64,000 nt of DNA, from contig NZ_QAYE01000011.1 of assembly GCF_003053745.1 (NCBI RefSeq), forward strand, positions 3,389 to 67,388, given 5' to 3'. Below, in pieces: positions 60,567 through 64,000 of the stretch (positions within the stretch are counted from its first letter, which is position 1; every line of letters starts with the position of its first letter). Both the position numbers and the translations under genes were made by a program. The notes under the pieces were generated by a model that saw only the letters and a list, made by a program, of their open reading frames with translations, was not told where the DNA came from and ran no database searches. This DNA comes from Sphingomonas faeni (lineage in GTDB: Bacteria; Pseudomonadota; Alphaproteobacteria; Sphingomonadales; Sphingomonadaceae).

Positions 60567-61001
60567 TCATCGCCCGACATGCGTTGCGCGCTGATCCAGA
60601 ACAATGTTGAGAGCCCCTTTGGGGGTCATGCCAGCCACGGTTGCCCGACCAGTATACCCCGTCGCATCGTACGTCCCCGTGCGACTGATACGTAGCCAGT
60701 CGCCCTTCTTTTGCGGGCAGCTCAGGGTCTGCGCATATCTGCCGTCAGCAACGCGCTGGCTGTCGATCCGGCATCGTGCTTTCGGATCGGGCATCAGGAG
60801 CGTCTCGATTCCCTGCCCGCTCGACAGATGCTTGCGTTCGGCCTTCGATTTGCCTTTCATCATTCGCAGAAGGAATCCGGGAACACCCGGTACGACCAGG
60901 TCTACGACCTTGGAGGTGACGTCCCAATCTCCTGGCTGCACCACCTGCGCGGTAGCGGTAGTCGAAAGGCCAACTAGCAGAAGCATGAGGTATTTCGTCA
61001 T
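60567..61001 (-). CDS. DUF3617-family exported protein
   Basis: The 144-residue product has a signal peptide (KYLMLLLVGLSTTATAQ) and the DUF3617 layout: PGDWDVTSKVVDLVVPG, a C-containing middle (KARCRIDSQ), then TLSCPQKKGDWLRISRTGTY and VAGMTPKGALNI. The two Cys probably pair. Proteins of this family are periplasmic and of unknown function; they are frequent in sphingomonads. The gene is alone. Confidence 0.8.
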   Translation of the reverse strand: MTKYLMLLLVGLSTTATAQVVQPGDWDVTSKVVDLVVPGVPGFLLRMMKGKSKAERKHLSSGQGIETLLMPDPKARCRIDSQRVADGRYAQTLSCPQKKGDWLRISRTGTYDATGYTGRATVAGMTPKGALNIVLDQRATHVGR

Positions 61002-61497
61002 ACCTCAATCATTTACCGGATTGTGCACCGTACACAACTGACTGCCCTTCCGGGACAGATGGCCCGCTTTCTAGAGCGACGGTGCCGAACAGTTTGCCCC
61101 GGCCTGCGCGATGACCCGTTACATTACCGTATGGCTGCCCTCTCCAGAACGTCCAGGCTGCGCGTCGCACGCGTATGCATTGCGCCAATGCGCAATCCAA
61201 CAGCCGGCCCATGTGAACGGTAAGGATATGAAACCGGTCGCGTAGACCGCCGAGCGTCACATTATTCGCCGTGCTGATCTTGCCATCTGCACGAGTAAGA
61301 AGACGGGCTACCAGTGTGCGTCTCCAGATCGGCACGGCGCTGCTGCCCGCCTTGGCTGGCAAGGCAGCGGAGCCGGAAGGCGCGCGCCTTAGATTTCATC
61401 GCAATCCAAGGGCAGGACTGGCGGTTACAACTGAATTGCTTATCGACCGTAGCGGTTCAGCTGTTACCCGCCTGCCAATCGGAACGTGATGTCGCGA
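61002..61497. other. Gap without a supported gene
   Basis: A 117-codon minus-strand frame (61009-61362) is open but has no recognisable motif and no ribosome-binding site. I see nothing else. Confidence 0.45.
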
Positions 61498-61797
61498 TCA
61501 GTCCCCGATTGGGCTTTCGCCATGCTTGCGCAGCACGTCGTTGAATGCCTCGGCCATCAGCGCCTGAAGGCTTCTGCCCTGGCGACGTGCCAACGTGTGC
61601 ATGGCGAACGACATCTCGGGTGTGAAAAAACCTGCGATCTGTTTGCGACCCTGCCGGCTGGCAGGACCCGATGTAGCCCCCTGCCCGCCCGTCTGGTTTT
61701 GCGTCTGTGCAACAGGCTGTGAAGCCGCTGGTGGTGCGACGACGGATTCCGGCACGGTGCGATCACGCAGGTTTGCGAAGGACGGCTTGCGGCTCAT
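61498..61797 (-). CDS. Small ribbon-helix-helix-like partition partner of ParA
   Basis: From ATG 61797 the 99-residue product has a flexible, Gln/Pro-rich N-terminus and a C-terminal FFTPEMSFAMHTLARRQGRSLQALMAEAFNDVLRK that looks like a ribbon-helix-helix DNA-binding region, given here in full only by its ends: FFTPEMSFA to FNDVLRK. Its start overlaps the ParA stop (ATGA). Such ParG-like small proteins bind the centromere and load it on ParA. It is therefore probably the second partition gene. Confidence 0.8.
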   Translation of the reverse strand: MSRKPSFANLRDRTVPESVVAPPAASQPVAQTQNQTGGQGATSGPASRQGRKQIAGFFTPEMSFAMHTLARRQGRSLQALMAEAFNDVLRKHGESPIGD

Positions 61798-62480
61798 GCT
61801 ACAGCTTTTCCTTTTTCTTTTAAGGGTTTGGATGAGGGCTTCTTTGGTGCCTTGATCGGTATGCCAAGCTGTCGACATGTCCACTTGTAGATGTGTCGAA
61901 TGTCCTCTGCTGCTTTGCCGCTGGGTTCGTATTCCATGACGGTGCGGCCTTCCGCGCTCGCGTGACGAAAGGCGGCGCGGTCGGCGATCTGGATCGGGCA
62001 AGCTGGCGTACCAAAGCCTTCGACGAGTTCGCGGGCCTCTTGGTACATGCGCGGCGCGTTAGGGGAACCTGCGGTGAACACCACAAAGGCTGGCTTACGG
62101 AGCAACTGCACGAGTTTGGCCGTCGTCTGGATCGCCGTCAGGTCGAAGGCGCTGGGACGGCATGGGATCAGGACTAGATCGGCCACCTCGACTGCGGCAC
62201 GCGCGGCGCTGTCGGCATGAGGCGGCGTATCGATGACGATAAAATCGGCCCCCTGCCCTCTCGCCTGCGCGATCTTGGCAGAGAGTCGTGGCGGTGGGCT
62301 GTCGATCACTTCAGGCGGTGCGTCTTGGCGCCAGGCTGCCCATTGGCTGGCAGTCGCTTGGGGGTCGGTATCTATGACGAGCGCAACGCGCCCCGCGTCA
62401 TGAGCGGCAGCGGCAAGGTGAAGCGCCAGCGTCGTCTTGCCCGCGCCTCCCTTCTGGCTGATTATTGCGATAATAGGCAT
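61794..62480 (-). CDS. parA: ParA-family partition ATPase
   Basis: The 228-residue product has the deviant Walker A motif KGGAGKTTLALHLAAAA, the Walker A' segment ALVIDTDPQATAS, and VIDTPPHADSAARAA (Walker B). It lacks an N-terminal helix-turn-helix, so it is of the short type Ib class, which pairs with small DNA-binding partners such as the gene that follows. It segregates the replicon to daughter cells. The upstream DNA (62481-62520) contains TGTCT and AGACA arms that may be an operator. Confidence 0.93.
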   Translation of the reverse strand: MPIIAIISQKGGAGKTTLALHLAAAAHDAGRVALVIDTDPQATASQWAAWRQDAPPEVIDSPPPRLSAKIAQARGQGADFIVIDTPPHADSAARAAVEVADLVLIPCRPSAFDLTAIQTTAKLVQLLRKPAFVVFTAGSPNAPRMYQEARELVEGFGTPACPIQIADRAAFRHASAEGRTVMEYEPSGKAAEDIRHIYKWTCRQLGIPIKAPKKPSSKPLKEKGKAVA

Positions 62481-63050
62481 GTCTGTTCCCCTACATGTCT
62501 ACATCGAGACAATGCAACACTGCTGACGGGGATCAATGTATTTGGCTGCGATGCCTGCACCCCGGGCCCCATTTTTTCGCGGTGAAGGAGGCAAAATCGT
62601 TGATGAAAGGCGCGATCCTGAACTGCGCAGCGTTTTTGCTGCCGACCCATTCGCAATGGCCGCTCGCCAGTCCACTTGATGCTGGTGCCAAGTGACCTCA
62701 CGAACGACGGCGTTCAAGACACGGTACCGGTCCGCGCTTCATGGCAAAGATCGGGCAATCCCCGGTCGTCCTTTTGGCTTTGTCGAATAACGGGTCCCGT
62801 CCGGAGCTGCCATCCGCGACTTGCGTTACTGACTGGAGTTGGTCGGCTCTTGCCGCTGCCGCTCTGTGACAAACACAGAATTTCCGATAGCATCCCTGAA
62901 GCCCCAGCCGTGGCCAATAATCGAGGGCAGCGTGTGCGATAAAACCCTGTCGCTTTATCTCAGTAGACGAAAACCCGATTTCTGAAGGTTTTCCGTCATT
63001 GCCGACCGTTAGCGCTTAATTGCGTCCGTTCGATGTACCGCCCCTCCCAA
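62481..63050. other. Intergenic region upstream of parA
   Basis: No supported gene in 570 bases. TGTCT-ACATCG-AGACA (62497-62512) just upstream of parA is a candidate operator or centromere repeat. A partial iteron GCCGACCGTT lies at 63001-63010. Confidence 0.5.
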
Positions 63051-63186
63051 ACGGTCGGTGAAAGCACGTAGCCGAACCTGCCAATCTCGAAACGGTCGGC
63101 GAAAGCACGAACTTTCGCACTCGATTACCGCAACGCTCGGGCCTATCATTGTCCTCAACATCCAATCTTCGTGCTTTCGCCGACCG
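63051..63186. repeat. Second iteron set, different from the repA iterons
   Basis: Copies of ACGGTCGGYGAAAGCACG at 63051-63068 (plus), 63092-63109 (plus) and, inverted, 63168-63186. The 3' half (AAAGCACGAA) matches the repA iterons, but the 5' half differs (ACGGTCGG against GTTTTCCG). They precede the broken rep gene. Confidence 0.85.
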
Positions 63187-63207
63187 ATTGCCCGGTGTCA
63201 GGGAGCA

Positions 63208-63433
63208 ACGCCTGAGCCTAGCAAGACCACAAGGCGACCTGTTCTCGTTCGATAGCCCTCTCCTCACCGAGGTCCGAGGCGAACAATCCCTAATGGCATT
63301 TTCCGTTCTTTGCCCTCACTAAGGGCGAGTGGACGAAGCCACTCGACTATCGGAATGAGTCTGTCTCGATCGAAATCGTTGCTACCTCAAAAGGCGTTGC
63401 CACGATCTACGACAAGGAAGTTCTTCGCGCATG
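63208..63433 (+). pseudogene. Broken second replication initiator gene
   Basis: The plus strand reads QGDLFSFDSPLLTEVRGEQS and LMAF, then after a one-base frameshift PFFALTKGEWTKPLDYRNES, VSIEIVATSKGVATIYDKEV and L. This matches the start of the repA product at 56614 (QGDLFSVHSPLYGDVQGERT...). The frame is then lost and the remaining 200 residues are absent. No good start codon remains. It is the stub of a second RPA-type replicon with its own iterons. Confidence 0.85.
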
Positions 63434-63634
63434 CGTTTTCCGTTGGGTTCAAATAGCCATCGTCGCGCGTGCTGATCTGCTTTTGGTCTGCTCTTTTCCC
63501 AAAAGTCGGCTTCAAATCAGGCGGCAACAATTTTGATAAAATAGGGCTGTCATTTTTGACCGATATCGTAATAATGACGAAATGCCGGTCCGATCTCAAA
63601 ATCTGGACGATCTCGTAGCGCCTAAGAAGCGCCG
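63434..63634. other. Gap after the rep stub
   Basis: About 200 bases without a gene; the AT content rises near 63530-63590 and could hold the promoter of the last gene. Confidence 0.4.
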
Positions 63635-63667
63635 GTGCTTTGCGCCACGCAGAACGGCACCGCTCCG

Positions 63668-64000
63668 GTGAGAGCGCGCGCGATCCTGAGCGGTGCGGCG
63701 ATCCTCGGAGGGATCGTCCTGTGGCAACGCCCCTCGCTTGACCACGACAATGCCGGCTCAAATCCGTTCGGCTGCGCCTCGACGAACGACGGCTCGGTGT
63801 GCGATGCCGTCGCCGGTATCTCAAAGGTGATCCACTCGCCCTTGATCCCTGCTAACCTAGCTGCGCTTCTTCCACCGCCCGAAACACCGGGGGCGGTCGA
63901 CCCCGCCATTACCCAGGCCAACATCGACGAGACGATCTGCCGCCCGGGCTATGCCCGGTCGGCACGACCCGCCTATTCGATCACCGGGCTGCTGAAACGC
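63668..64000 (+). CDS. Partial gene: membrane-anchored HNH-endonuclease-like protein
   Basis: A GTG-initiated frame is open to the window edge (111 codons). It starts with a signal anchor (AILSGAAILGGIVLW), then a Cys-containing segment (NPFGCASTNDGSVCDAVAGI), and TQANIDETICRPGYARSARP followed by AYSITGLLKR. The T-I-C-x-x-G-Y-x-R-x-x-R-P segment is what I associate with small HNH-nuclease-type proteins of sphingomonads, whose HNH part would lie beyond the edge. An in-frame GTG at 63635 is an alternative start. Confidence 0.6.
   Translation, partial: MRARAILSGAAILGGIVLWQRPSLDHDNAGSNPFGCASTNDGSVCDAVAGISKVIHSPLIPANLAALLPPPETPGAVDPAITQANIDETICRPGYARSARPAYSITGLLKR

Noticed and set aside
61009..61362. 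117-codon minus-strand frame upstream of the DUF3617 gene
   Set aside because: It has no ribosome-binding site, no motif and an unremarkable Arg/Gly-rich composition.

Overview
The window looks like an accessory replicon (plasmid or chromid) of an alphaproteobacterium of the order Sphingomonadales, most likely Sphingomonas. The basis is the high-GC codon use, the RPA-type replication initiator with iterons next to a ParA-type partition pair, Ros/MucR-type regulators, and an exopolysaccharide (EPS) locus whose parts resemble those of sphingan-type clusters. This assignment is an inference from family resemblance, not from a database search.

Left part (1-15.8 kb): sparsely coding, mosaic DNA. 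It holds small hypothetical genes, a signal-peptide protein with two aspartyl-protease motifs, a serine beta-lactamase-like hydrolase, a Tn3-type resolvase with a probable tnpA stub, an Imm53-type immunity gene, an RMF/CrpP-like small protein and tRNA-Val(TAC). It also holds a frameshifted IS630 remnant, many copies of dispersed intergenic repeats, and a 287-bp direct repeat whose two copies are 8.5 kb apart.

Regulatory block (15.8-21 kb): two membrane GGDEF diguanylate cyclases flank a Crp/Fnr regulator. They are followed by a MucR-like gene with an in-frame stop at codon 9 and a PilZ gene with a 1-bp frameshift.

EPS region (21-53 kb): several transcription units. Leftward units encode sugar C-methyltransferase plus two glycosyltransferases; a GH5 endoglycanase lipoprotein; a long operon of Wzy-like polymerase, ORC-like AAA ATPase, Wzz, a degenerate BY-kinase-like ATPase, priming sugar transferase, GT4, outer-membrane OPX lipoprotein and Alg14-like protein; LuxR regulator plus Wzx flippase; and CE4 deacetylase plus GT2. 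Rightward units encode oxidoreductase, Alg13-like GT, a TIM-barrel protein and an outer-membrane beta-barrel; a sugar-nucleotide operon (NAD epimerase, glucose-1-phosphate cytidylyltransferase, 3,5-epimerase, FAD oxidoreductase); an acyltransferase; and a DUF4910 peptidase-like protein plus an FAD oxidoreductase. Together these amount to a Wzx/Wzy pathway making a decorated, probably C-methylated and acylated polymer. The locus is closed by a second, intact MucR-like gene at 53.2 kb.

Replicon maintenance (53.7-64 kb): an AT-rich stretch, a BrnTA toxin-antitoxin pair with a frameshifted toxin, repA surrounded by iterons, an HTH replication-associated protein, tRNA-Pro(TGG), several small genes and parA with a small ribbon-helix-helix-like partner. 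A second, decayed rep gene has its own different iterons. The window ends inside an HNH-like reading frame.

Most notable: poly-G tracts at three EPS-region genes (phase-variation candidates), the Alg13/Alg14 pair split 8.8 kb apart on opposite strands, a kinase-like ATPase without the Walker lysine, and a run of frame-damaged regulators and plasmid genes that is either true decay or sequencing error.
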